A program made the translations under genes and the position numbers. The notes below the pieces were generated by a model. The model saw only the letters and a program-made list of their open reading frames with translations. It made no database searches and was not told where the DNA came from. From NCBI RefSeq assembly GCF_016808335.1, contig NC_053150.1:43179607-43243606 (forward strand): 64,000 bases of DNA. Reading direction: 5' to 3'. The stretch is from Panicum virgatum. Lineage: Eukaryota; Streptophyta; Magnoliopsida; Poales; Poaceae. Below, in pieces: positions 1 to 10,877 of the stretch. Position 1 is the first letter of the stretch; every line of letters starts with the position of its first letter.

Positions 1-69
1 GGAGGGTTTTGTTGTAGGATTTGTCCATTGGCAAACGTACTCACTCGGTCATTCCATTACTTGTTTTCT

Positions 70-2377
70 AAAACGGAACCGGCAGGAGAGCTGCCCGTTG
101 TATTAATAAGGAGAGAGTAAAGCCAAGAGGCTACAAAACTGGAAGAAAAAACTTTACAAAGAGAGCCCGCATTCACATTCTCTAGAAAATAACTCAAACT
201 CTACCAATTAGACATGCCAGATGCTTCGCCCCTACCAAAATCCAAGATGAAACCTCTCTCTTAATCTTCTCTGTCACTGCAAACGAAGGCGCTTTTGTAC
301 CGTTGAAGATACCTGCATTACGCTCATTCCAGATCTCCCAGCATACGAGAATGACAAGAGATTTTAAACCCTTGCGCGAAACTCCTCTTATCACAGCCAT
401 TTCCGACCACCATTCATGGACCGAGTTTGTGTGTTTCCAGTTTGTCGGGTGCACAGAAGGCTCCCCAAGCCAAGAGGATAGGACGACCCAAATGCGCCTG
501 GTGAACCTGCATTTGACAAAAAAGGTGATTTGCTGTCTCCAGACACCTACGACAAAAGTGAACAGGTTGGGTTATGTGGCCAGCCCCTCGTGCGCAACCT
601 ATCTGCCATCCAAATTCTATCTTGAACCACTAGCCAGCTAAAGAATTTGCATTTTGGGGGTGCCCATGCCGTCCAAATGATTTTGTTGAAGTTGGTGCTC
701 ATTGCCCCAAGAAACTGTGCGCGGTAGGCGGAACTTGATGAAAATTGGCATGACTCTGAATTTCCAGCAGATTTCATCTTGGATGTGTGTGTGAGGTTCA
801 CTTGTTGGACTGTTTTCCAAAGCTGTACAAATTCTGTAATGAGCTGCACGGAGATGGATGGGTGTAGCAGGTCCAAATCCTTTATCCAAGTATTTCTAAC
901 TAGTGCTTCATTTAGCGTTCTATTTTTTCTCTTCGAGATAGTGTATACTGATGGTGCCAGATCCCTTGGGCGCGTGCCCTGCATCCAAAGCATTGTTCCA
1001 AAAGGCTATTTTCCTCCCATTCCTAATTTTGATTGTGGTTGCTGCGGCGAACAGATGCTTATCTGTTTCATTACAAGGAAGCTCACTGCCGACCCAAGGC
1101 TTGCCCTCAGGATTCCAATCGCGCCAAAGCCATAAAAAACGGAGAGCTCTCGCAAATTTTCCGAGGTGCAGGATGCCTAAGCCTCCATTTTCCTTCGACC
1201 ATGCAGCTCTTGTCCAATTTCCCTTGCACTTGGCCCCTGTAATTCTGTCTATGCCGGCCCATAGAAACTGCTTGCGCCTTGCGTCAATATCTTGCAAGGT
1301 TGCCTTTGGTGCTCGTAAAGCCGTCAGGAAGTAAACAACTTGTGAAGTGAGGACCGACTTGACGAGAGTTAGCCTTCCAGTATTGTTCAAGTTTCTACCA
1401 TTCCAACTGTTAAGCTTTGCCACCGTTTTGTCGACAAGAGGTTGGAAATCAACCCTCCGCAAGCGAACAGTGGTCAAAGGGAGGCCCAAGTACTTGATTG
1501 GAAAGTGGGTGTGATTTGCAGGCAAGTCTGCTAGCACTTGTCTCACATTTACACCATTGCAATGTATGGGCATTACTGTAGATTTCTGAAAATTTGTCTT
1601 CAATCCAGTTGCTTCTCCAAACAAATTCAGCAACTCTGCAAGGGAGGATACTTCCCTTTTAACTGGCGCTAGGAAAAGTGCGGCATCATGCGCATACAAG
1701 GAGACTCGGATTCCTGGTGCATGGCCTCTTACTTTGCTGAAAATCCCCCTTTCTGTTGCCAAGTTGAGGAGCTTTTTCAAGGGATCAATAGCAATGACGA
1801 ATAAAAGCGGTGAGAGGGGGTCGCCTTGACGCAGGCCACGGCCATGCTGAATCGGCCAGGTTGGAACTCCGTTGAGCAGGATTCGTGAGCACGATGTTGA
1901 GAGGAGGCGTGCAATCATTTCCCTCCATCTACCAGGGAAACCCTGTTTTTGTAACAAGGTGAGTAGATAGTCCCATCATACGGAGTTGAAAGCTTTGGCA
2001 ATATCAAGCTTGAAGAAGAGGGTTGGGTTTCGGTTTCTATGAAAACGTCTTGCCATATTCCTTACTGCTAGGTAGTTATCATGGATACTTCTTTTCTTGA
2101 TAAAGGCACTTTGATTTGTTGAGACGATACTATTCATGAAAGGGGCAAGGTGCAGAGCAAGTGCCTTTGTGATTATCTTGATAAAGGAATGAATCAAGCT
2201 AATCGGTCGGAAGTCTGTTATAGCAGCTGCACCCACTTTTGTTGGCAGCAGAACAATGTTGGCAGAGTTGATAATTTGCAGGCTGGAGCATCTGAGAGAG
2301 TGAAAAGAGTTTGCAGATTAAGTGTTTTTTCAGAAGATAACAATCTTCGGAGGCAAGATTTAACTAATTTTTTCTAG
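70..2377 (-). mobile_element. LINE (non-LTR retrotransposon) reverse transcriptase, decayed
   Basis: Minus-strand remnant of a plant L1-type pol gene. From 5' to 3' it shows the fingers region with NQSAFIKKRSIHDNY and motif A LDIAKAFNSV (about 2236-1976), then palm and thumb with RQGDPLSPLLF and KYLGLPL (1957-920), a zf-RVT-like part (PPKCKFFSWL, near 650) and the usual C-terminal end (SRKGLKSLVILVCWEIWNERNA, 454-194; quoted part is SLVILVCWEIWNE). An in-frame TGA lies between motif A and the next block at about 1973, and at least two frameshifts follow near 990 and 800-550. The catalytic YADD box reads YAHD (1685-1696), so the enzyme would be dead even without the stops. The 5' part including the endonuclease is missing. 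The left end near 70-110 looks like the usual 3' UTR end. Confidence 0.9.
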
Positions 2378-2426
2378 GAACATAATACAATAGTAGAAGA
2401 AGAAAAAGTAAAAAAAAACTACATAT

Positions 2427-2761
2427 GTGAGGTCCACGTATAGTTCTAGCCCACACTACTTTGCACAGAGTAGTTGCTAATCATACAGAGTCATCGTCAA
2501 CAAATTTCAATCAATTTCGATGAAACTTAATAGTGTGAACGCGAGGTTTTATTTTTGGGGTCCGGTTCTTGACGTGGGGTCCATGTATAGTTCTAGCCAC
2601 ACTATTTTGTACATAGTAGCTGCCAGTCATACTTAGTCATCTCCAACAAATTTCAATCAATTTCCACGAAATTTTATAGTGTGAGCGCGAGATTTTTAAT
2701 TTTAATGTCCAACTTTAACGCGGGACCGACATTTATCTGTAGTCATAGTTTTGCACAAAGT
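2427..2761. repeat. Tandem repeat, 147-bp unit, two copies plus a partial third
   Basis: Copy 1 starts at 2427 and copy 2 at 2574. Both run through GTATAGTTCTAGCC, TCAATCAATTTC and TAGTGTGA in the same order. A degraded third copy starts at about 2720. No coding potential was seen. The remaining sequence up to about 2930 is AT-rich and holds nothing recognisable. Confidence 0.75.
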
Positions 2762-3309
2762 ATCCATTTTAACCCATCCCAATCCGCATTTATATAGAAC
2801 CCACTCCGCCCCCACCTCATTACCTAATATAATCCATTTGAATCCATCCAAACACACTCCACATCAAAACTCAACCTATAGAACCCATTTCAACCCAAAC
2901 CATTAGCAGGGTGAATGTTAACATGGCACGTAATAACCTCTTGACCACTAAACAGCTTTGCATCTTAGCATAAATCTCTTCTTAGTTTTCAAACTAGTTT
3001 GGTAGAGTAGTTTGCAATGTAAAGGCACAATCATGAAGACATAAAAAACTTAAAGTCACTTTATTAATAGTCTTATATAGAAGTTCAAACGGATCGAACA
3101 CAAATAGTGACATAAAAGTGAACCATACATATGGTCACGATAGTCACATAATAGTCTTACATAAATTCAAACGGGTTGAAAGCAAATGATGATATAAAGG
3201 GGACCATATATGGTCAAATCTAAATAGCGATGGCTGCTAGATAACGAGAAATATAACCCTTTAGAAGAGTTATATTATGTCGTCTTTATTCATCGCCCTT
3301 GTCGGCTCA

Positions 3310-4318
3310 TCAAATGTAGCTCAGAAGGCGAGGCACATCAGCAACTTTGATGGGCTTGATGATGTAGTCCTTTGCACCTCCATCAAGGCACCTTCATACA
3401 AAATGGGAACATAGAACAAACTGATTAGTTAGGTAAAAATTATGTGAAAAATTACATGAGTTGACAGTTTATCTATTTACTCACATTTTAATCCTTTCAG
3501 GGATGTCCTCAGTGCATGTAATCACCACAGGGAGATGGTTAAGCTTGGGTGATTTCTGTTTGGGAAACAAGTTTTTAATTAATTATTAGTTCATGGAGCA
3601 AAAGACTCAATATAGCATTTGATGAAATTAGAACTATTTTCCATAAAGGAACCTACCTTGACCTCAACCAGAAGATCATAACCAGTCATATCAGGCATAC
3701 AGTAATCAGTGAGAATCAATAGCACATCATGTTCCTATATTCAAGTGCATATAGATAAATATTTAGTAAATAATGAAATTAACTAAAATAAGTAAGGATA
3801 CCATTGTGAATAGCAATTTTATAAACTATATACATATACCATATCCAAGAAAGTCAAGGCTTCCTTAGGACCTTCCACTGCAGTCACTGCAAAGTTCGCA
3901 AGAATAATAACAAGAAATATATTAAACACGGAACGGCTTAGGCAAAGATAAAAGTATTAAAGATATGAAAATAGATCGACTTTATATATTTAAAAAATAG
4001 CCAAAATTAAAATCCATTGTAACTCAAGGTGTACCTGATTGAAACAATTGCAAACCACATCACTACACAAGAACATAAGTGCATCTATGTGGCATGGGAA
4101 GTCACTAGTACATACCATAATTCTCCATTTTGGAATAGGTATGAAACTTAGAACTAAATATACTTAGAAAACAATACATCTAAAAGATTGATTGTAGAAT
4201 GCAAATGGAAATTCATATTAGTCATTTCACCTCGAATGTTAAAGCTCTTTAAAAGCCTCGATGCAACGAGACGGTCAACACAAGAGTCCTCAACCAAGAG
4301 AACATGAGGAGTGGCCAT
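3310..4318 (-). CDS. Receiver-only (type-A-like) two-component response regulator, complete, five exons
   Basis: Exons on the minus strand are 4231-4318, 3840-3886, 3657-3734, 3485-3555 and 3310-3391, giving 366 nt and a 121-residue protein that ends in two tandem TGA codons. Every intron has GT-AG ends and the phases join cleanly. The protein is a single receiver domain: acidic pocket E10-D11 in LLVEDS, phosphoacceptor D55 in [15 protein letters not shown], conserved T84 in PVVITCTED and K107 in YIIKPIK. There is no output domain, as in short type-A regulators that dampen cytokinin phosphorelay signalling. The usual DD of the acidic pocket is ED, which is common in receivers. The start is the first ATG after a TATA box about 95 bp upstream. 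A partial inverted copy lies at 10878-11872. The family call is firm; the exact orthologue and its cytokinin response are inferred. Confidence 0.88.
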
Positions 4319-4410
4319 CGTACTCTTTGCTTTCAGGTCGGCCTTGCAACCTTTGGTGTAAAATGGTTTGTATTGTGTTGTTGTTGTGGAGGTGAAGCCA
4401 CAATGTACCT

Positions 4411-4420
4411 ATTTATATAG
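4411..4420 (-). promoter_or_regulatory. TATA box of the response-regulator gene
   Basis: On the minus strand the sequence reads CTATATAAAT, about 95 bp before the ATG at 4318. The leader between them is AC-rich (CACAACAACAACACAATAC), typical of a plant 5' UTR. Confidence 0.65.
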
Positions 4421-4662
4421 CAAGGTTTGGTTGTACTAGCTACATCCTCAATCCTCAAGATAGATAAAGAATAAATAACTTTCCGCTATATTTGATATAT
4501 CAGGAATATCTTTAGGCTAAGAATTAATAACTTATGGCTATACTAACAATATCTCTAAACCTAGAATAGTGTGCCGATAGTAACAATATCCTAATGATAT
4601 AGAAACAGCGAATAGTCCTAGAATGATAGCTGTTATCTGTTGCTAGACGACAAGTGAGTTTA

Positions 4663-4801
4663 TCTGTAAGGTATAGATTATATCTGCAATGAACGTAACC
4701 CTAAGATATAGAATATATCTGCAATGAACATATCCGTAAGATATAGTTTATATCCACAATGAATGTACCCGTAAGATATGGGAATATATCTACAATGAAC
4801 T
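4663..4801. repeat. Minisatellite upstream of the response regulator
   Basis: About three to four degenerate copies of a 40-46-bp unit built on GTAAGATATAG, AATATATCTGCAATGAAC. It lies 350-480 bp upstream of the start codon, so it could affect promoter activity. No function is shown by the sequence. Confidence 0.65.
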
Positions 4802-4843
4802 TCCTCTACTTTTGACTACAATGCCTCAAGTAAGAAGCAATAC

Positions 4844-4963
4844 ATGAACGTTGTGTGGTGTATAGATGGGCTGCAGAAGCAATTGAAGGCCTTGGGCCTA
4901 GAATTCAAAGTTGAGCTGTATATTCTTGGTCTGGGTAGATCCTATAAGAATCCAGGCCTTAAG
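4844..4963 (+). other. Exon-like 40-codon open stretch, unrecognised
   Basis: An ATG at 4844 opens 40 codons without a stop and runs straight into a good splice donor (AAG|GTATGTGG). The peptide includes KALGLEFKVELYILGLGRSY, which reads like real protein but matches no family I know. No second exon could be identified downstream before the solo LTR at 5423, so this may be a gene fragment. Confidence 0.25.
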
Positions 4964-5422
4964 GTATGTGGTAAATTTTGGTGATTAATTAATTCAAACC
5001 ATAATGTATGTTTTGAATGACAACCAATGTCTTAGATCACAATATGCCGAGGGTATATACAATAGGTGTAATACCAGATAGGAAGACAAATATCGAACAC
5101 CACATAATACACATGATATTGTGGGAGCTTCCAAGGAGAAAATTCGTATAAGGTATGTAGCCCGGTATTCTAGATATGGAGAAGAGGAATTCTTAGTGAG
5201 CACTCGAGTCTTTGTAGCAAAAAGGGGAGAAAAAAACCCTTTGTAAGCTACAACATAGATTAAGGAAGAATGCCAACTCCTTTATACATGCTAAACAATC
5301 AAGTGCCTTTGCATCCTTTCTTTTAACTATGAGAATTTACTTTCTTGCAAGTTTGATTCTTGCTCTTGTCTGTGTGCTTAGTAGCTAGTTCATCAATTGC
5401 GCTCTAGCATTGCATCATCATG

Positions 5423-6833
5423 TGTCGGGTACCATAATTAGGGGCACCCTAATTAGGGGACTAAATCACCCCTAAAAATGCAAAACACGATTGGGCAACC
5501 GGGCCCACGACCCCGCCCTCCCGACACGCTCTATAGTCACAACGAGTCAAGGCCCACAGTCTTCCTCCGATCCGAAGGGAAAGAAGGATTACTCGACGGC
5601 CCCAACTCACTTAACGACACCAAAAGTCCTCTCCAGGACCCAAAGAGGCCCAATTCATAGCCCAGCTCTGTGGTATAGCCCGTCCGAACCCCCCTCGAAC
5701 CCGCGGAGCAATCTCCGCCTCACTCGAGGCCTCCCTGCCGAGACCCTCGACAGCGCACCGCGTCTCCGCCTCGCTCGAGGGTAGTGGACCTACCCTCGGG
5801 AGAGCGAACTAACTCCGACTCGCTCGAGGCTACCCCTCGGCTGACGGAGTTAACGATCCACCGGCTCACCTACCCGCCTAACAGAGGCAATAAATGCCAA
5901 CCACTCCACCGCGGAGTGGGGAGTCATGCGGCGTCAGACCACCACACCGCACAGCAGCTGTGACCGGAGTCCCGTCCGCCAACTCCGGGCACTGCTCCGC
6001 CATCCCCGGCCCTGTGGTGACACTGTGGGAACCTGCGGCGCCCTGTGCGGACGTGCCTGGCACTGCTCTCGCCACTGTGCTGCCTACTCCCCGTACTCCC
6101 TTCGTACTTTCTCTACTGCAGAACCCTCGATCGGCATGGGCGCGACCCTCGGACGTGGCCCGGGCCATGAATAGAGCAAGACCTCCGCCTGGAGGACCCT
6201 CGACGCCCTGCCACGCATGCCTGGAGGACGGTACCCTCCACAACAACCGCCACGACGCCCACAGGAGCTATCAGGACGCCGGCGCGATCATCGCAAGGCC
6301 AGGATGTTGCCCAGGACAACTGCACGCCCGGCGCCTTACTCTCCAGTGCCTCACAGTGTACCTTCTACAGTAGACATCCACTGTGCACCCCCGATTCGGA
6401 GAGAAGACGACGACTTCTGACCCCCGTACATGTACACCGCCCCTCCTTGTGTCTATAAAAGGAGGAGGCGGGCTCCTTCCTGGGGGATCGGATCTCACTT
6501 CTCATCCGATCTAACTTCCCATCCTCTAATATGACTAACTCATTTAGCTTCACTAGCTCACTCTCTCTGATATTGGCACTTGCCTCAATCATCTAGCAGA
6601 GACTTGGGAGCTTCCCTCCCACTCTTGCCTCGCTTGTACCCCCTACTACAAGCACCCCGGTGCAAGATAGTACAGTGCACTCGCACACCCCTTTGCTGGA
6701 CGTACGGCCCCGCGGCCGGAACCAGAATAAATCCGTGTGTTCCTGTGTTACCTCTTGCATCAACCATCTAGGGTGAGGGATCACGCAGCATCTTCACTAG
6801 TTGGTGCCGGACCGCCGGGTCTGGACACCGACA
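5423..6833 (+). mobile_element. Solo LTR of a Gypsy-type retrotransposon (1,411 bp)
   Basis: The element starts TGTCGGGTACC and ends GGACACCGACA, and is flanked by a perfect 5-bp target duplication TCATG (5418-5422 and 6834-6838). A TATA box TATAAAA is at 6454. There is no internal region, so it is a recombination product. The same family reappears in minus orientation at 56489-59283. The GC-rich open frames inside it are not genes. Confidence 0.88.
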
Positions 6834-7012
6834 TCATGATTGTTTGACTAGCATAGAAGGAAAAGGTTGTTTCCATAAAAAAACCATAGACTAAGGTTGC
6901 TTCTTGTTCTAGTTTAAATTTGAATTAGTCCTACTTCATACCCTCTTTGGGGCATTAGATCCTTTCAACTTGTTTCATAATGTTTCAACTTGAGTTTGTC
7001 AAATGAAACAAG

Positions 7013-7242
7013 CACTACTACAAAATATGTCACTGCAAAGGGGTTTCACCACCAGCGATAGGTGAAAATAACTATCACCACTGTCTTATACTACAGACTG
7101 GTTGTAATAGGTGTGTTTTACTGCCAGGTCTATACACGATCTGGCAATGAAAATAAACTAGGCGGTAAAAATCCATCATTTGCACATAAATATTTATAAG
7201 TTTTTCATATGAAGTCAGATGTTAATAAACTTTATATTAAAA
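7013..7242 (+). mobile_element. Truncated CACTA-type element end
   Basis: CACTACTACAAAATATG is a typical CACTA terminus and is followed by short repeated motifs in both orientations (TCACCACCAG, GATAGGTGAAA, ACTATCACCAC). No partner terminus was found before the Helitron-like element begins at 7243. The sequence from 6839 to 7012 has no recognised feature. Confidence 0.45.
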
Positions 7243-7892
7243 CTTGGTTCGTGCCCGTGCGTTGCTACAAGCAACAAAAATTATATTAATTCATGTATAA
7301 AAATAATTCAATTTAGTAAAGCTTCTACAAAATTCAACTCCAGTGGTAAAATTTTTTCATCGTAATATACAGCATGTGTAACATGACGTTGATCTTAGCT
7401 ACATGCTATTTTAAGGCTAATTGAGACTCGAAAGAAGTGTTCCAATGCAACGAGTGAATAAAAATAAACCCAAAACAGTATTCTGCACATCTAAAAATTA
7501 TTACACTCGATGAAATTAAAATATCCATCATTGGAAGGACACACTAAGTTCACAAGCTTACAGCAAGCAAAACAATTCTTGTTTACAGTGCTTAATTCAT
7601 TTACACTTATAGCAACCTTGATGCATTGTGTTTTAGATGAATTATTGCTTAAAGGCCCCAATATCAGTGACTAAAGAAAAGCCATAGTGACCTTACTGGC
7701 CCAAGATTAGAATCGCCAAACTGACGAGCCAAACCCGAATCAATATACGATAACTAAAGAGCAAGTACCCTCACACTGTCACAACCAGAAACCCAAAGAC
7801 AAGTTCAGAGCAGAAGAGACACAATACCCCCATTCTATTTCCCTGCCCTCCGACAAGAGCATCACCAAGAGCATCATCGGTTTTCCTCCCAT

Positions 7893-8393
7893 CTAGAGGA
7901 TCTGCCACTCCTCTTCTCCTGCTTCGCCAGAGCCATCAAGGTCGTCGTCGTTGGCCATGCTACTGCCAGAACAACCCAGCCAACCATCTTGGTTATAAAT
8001 CTGTTTCGATGGCTCGATTGACTGCACAACAGTAAAAAGTGGCGCTCCACTGGCCTTCTCTACCAACTCAGAGGCCCGAGAACAGAAGTCATCAAAGTCA
8101 TCTACATAAACATGTAATCAGATTAGAGAAACTCAAACATAGCCTAACAAGCGTCTGAAGAACAAAAGTTTACCTTTGTCACAGTAAAAACCAATAGCCA
8201 GGGATGCCTCTATTTGGTCTAGAGCCAAATCTCAGTCAACACTGCACAAAGTGCAGGCAAATGAATTAGGCGTCACTTGGGAATACAAAGGAGGGAGCAG
8301 TTCCATTCATCAGACTTCATGGACAAAGTGCACCTACCTGCAGCGGTACGAGGAAGTGTCTGCCTCTAAATTATCCGGTGCAATGTTAACTGC
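7893..8393 (-). pseudogene. Three-exon 3' fragment of an unidentified gene
   Basis: Minus-strand exons at 8338-8393, 8174-8241 and 7893-8101 join in phase with GT-AG introns and end at a TAG. The 111 codons contain one in-frame TGA at the start of the second exon. Readable parts include DLALDQIEASLAIGFYCD and FCSRASELVEKASGAPLFTV, with an acidic C-terminus (NDDDLDGSGEAGEEEW). This is clearly exonic sequence, but I cannot name the family. The upstream exons are absent, which fits capture by the surrounding Helitron-like element. From 7443 to 7892 only low-complexity or possible 3' UTR sequence is seen. Confidence 0.55.
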
Positions 8394-8790
8394 CTGACAA
8401 GTAGAGAGCATTCCACTATTACTATGACTGTTATAGCCAAAAAAAAAAGCATGCCTTCTGGTCAATGCATTGGTCCATTATGTATGTATTTTTTTGGAGT
8501 GATGAAAAATGGTGCTCCAAGCAAGCATAACAATGCAGAAATAGGAGTATAATAGTAGGTTAACTTCATGGGATGCAGTTTTACCATCTGAACTTCATGG
8601 GATACAATGCTACATAATCTACATAGTAAAGGACAATGCTGCTTAATGTTACCCCAAATATTATTTAGCAAATGTAGCATGCAGTACAAGCATAACCATG
8701 TGTTAGTGTAGGGCATAAGTTAACTTGCCAAAAAAAATATTTGTGTTGATGATTATTTTATTTTCTCCTTACCTGCCTTCCCATGACCAG

Positions 8791-9030
8791 GATGACTATG
8801 CGTTATGCTGGGTCTTCAAGAAGAACACCATCTGCATGTGCATCATGACGCTGCTGGAGGGCGCCTGTCACCTGCTCACCAGCGGCAGCATCGAGTACCA
8901 GACACCCGAGGAGAGGAGACCACCTCGTGTGTGGCCCTGGCCAGCTGAGAACGAAGCCTTTGATTTGCTCAAAGATGCTGCAGCCGAGAAAATTCTATTA
9001 ATAACTATCTTTTGTTTCTTTTTCCTCTGA
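8791..9030 (+). pseudogene. NAC-domain transcription factor exon fragment
   Basis: A splice-acceptor-like CCATGACCAG precedes an open stretch reading DDYALCWVFKKN, close to the YALCRVFKKN block that ends a NAC DNA-binding domain; the usual R is W here. It is followed by a plausible C-terminal region (LLEGACHLLTSG, SIEYQTPEE). The rest of the NAC domain is missing, and nothing connects it to the oppositely oriented fragment next door. It is most likely a captured exon, not expressed as a transcription factor. Confidence 0.55.
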
Positions 9031-9844
9031 TAGAGATGCTACTGCTGGCTAGCTGTTAATAACCACCGCGATCGAGTCTACAAGGTGCAAGTGCAAGATC
9101 ATATCGCCGTGTGCAGGCATGAGCAGCGGCGGCAGGACGGCGTGCCGGTGGCAGGAATCGGACAGCGCCGTGAGCAGGCGTGAGAAGGCGACGGCGGCGC
9201 GACGTACGACCGAAGGGCGACGGTGATGACCGTGGTGGGCGGATGGAGCAGGCCAGCTGCGACCGCGGAGGGGCAGAAGCAAGCGGATGGGGCGGGCCAC
9301 CGTACCTTGAGAAACAGAGTAGATGCAAATGCCAGGTGGTCGCGATGGCGACGGAATCACGACGGAATCCCCGCCGCTGCCGCTGCTCCGCCCCCATCGT
9401 GGCTGCTGCTCTGCTCCGCCCCGCTGCCGCGCGCAGGCCGCTCGCACCGGCCGCCCGCGCCCACTTGGCCACCCGCGCCTCGCCGCGCGCAGGCCGCTCG
9501 CGCCGGCCGCCCGTGCCTCGCCGCCACCAGCGCCGGGGGAGGGAGGGAGGGGCCGTCCTGCGTGCTGCCCAGCGCCCTCGCCCTTGGATCCGGCCTCCCC
9601 TAGCCGAGCCTCGACCGCGCTCCCGGATCCACCCGCGAGGCCCGGCCGGTGATTGGGGCGCTCCCGGCCTCCGCGCCCATCGCCGTGGCCACGCGGGAGG
9701 CTTCACCGCCGGCCAGCCGAGCGCTGCGGTCGAGAGGAGAACGCGGTCGGCCTCCGCGCGCGCCGCTGGAGAGGCCGGTGCGGGGATGGCCGGAGAGAGA
9801 GGGGCGGAGAGATGGGAGAGGGAGAGAGAGAGCGCGACGTGGGA

Positions 9845-10393
9845 GCCGGGTTGACCAAACCAGTGGGAACCGGTCCAACCGGTCCGGCCCGATTCTGGTT
9901 TGCACCGGTAACAAATCGGCCCAAATTCAAAATTTAAATTTAAATTCAAAAAAATGAAAACTCTCAAAAAATTCTTAAAAATACTTCAAGGTGCGACAAA
10001 TCTAATGGTGTCAAATTTTCTCAAAAATTCGTTCATTTAGTATAGTTTGCGGGGATTTGAAGTTAAACAAAAAAAAGCGTGCATACAAAAGTATATAAAT
10101 ACAATGTAAAAGTAGTACAAAAAAGGATTGGAGGGTTCATTTAGACTAAAACATGTTATACAAACATTCATTTAGTATACTTTGCGAGCATTTGAATTTA
10201 AACAAAAAAAGAAAAAAAATTGAATTTGGCCAGTTACCGGTCAAACCGGCCGGAATACCGGTATACCGGTACGAACCGGTTGTACTGCGAAATTTGAATT
10301 CCACCGGTACCGACTGGTTTCCGGCCAAACCGGACCGGTATACCGGTACCGGACCGCACCGGTTTGGCCGGACCGGTCGGTAAGTAAAACCCT
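9845..10393. mobile_element. Non-autonomous hAT-like element rich in ACCGGT
   Basis: The ends carry clusters of ACCGGT (GGAACCGGTCC near 9860, TACCGGTATACCGGTACC near 10260-10350). The block is bounded by ACGTGGGA (9837-9844) and GCGTGGGA (10394-10401), an 8-bp target duplication with one mismatch. The interior is AT-rich with no coding sequence. The flanks join into one GC-rich purine tract when the element is removed. Confidence 0.45.
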
Positions 10394-10877
10394 GCGTGGG
10401 AGGGGAGGAGAGAGGGGCGGAGGGGATGGGAGAGGAAGGACGGGCCAGCGGTGATCCGTAATTTACTCGCGGCCGAGATTCGCGAGCGGCAAGACGAATG
10501 GATGATCCTAAGGCGCGTGTGCAATTTGTTCGTCTGGTCGCGTGATCAGACGCTCGATATCGAGCCTTGGCTGAACCAAAACGCTGGTCGCACCAAGCCG
10601 GCGTCCCTCTTACATAATTTTTAGGAGTAGAGATAGAGATTATAGAACTCAGCGAAGTTTAAAACTTTGTAGTTGATAATATTTTCATTTAGAATTACAC
10701 TATACCCAAGTATTCAATATAAACTATTGGACCTATCAATATATAATTGTCGTGCTTGATGAGATCTAAAACTTTGCGCTTAAAAATATTTTTATTTAAA
10801 ATTGTTTTGGTGCCCAAAATTTAATATAAATTTAAATAAGTTAATATAAAAGGACAATATCCATTCACTAGTCATAA

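Larger units (their letters stand above)
7243..10633 (-). mobile_element. Helitron-like element carrying gene fragments
   Basis: Read on the minus strand, the element begins TCTCTACTCCTAAAA (10633 downwards) and ends with a GC-rich terminus, GCAACGCACGGGCACG, close to ACCAAG (7243). These match the TC start and CTRR-like end of grass Helitrons, with the final CTAG degenerate. Flanking bases fit the expected A/T insertion with no target duplication. Inside are pieces of unrelated genes with introns, in opposite orientations (7893-8393 minus, 8791-9030 plus), a GC-rich block at 9050-9840 and a later hAT-like insertion. No Rep/helicase is present, so it is non-autonomous. The class is inferred from the ends and cargo. 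Confidence 0.5.

Noticed and set aside
9056..9967. 303-codon minus-strand open frame and overlapping plus-strand frames
   Set aside because: A GC-rich region open in almost all phases, with low-complexity Ala/Arg/Pro composition and no domain; it lies within the Helitron-like and hAT-like sequence.
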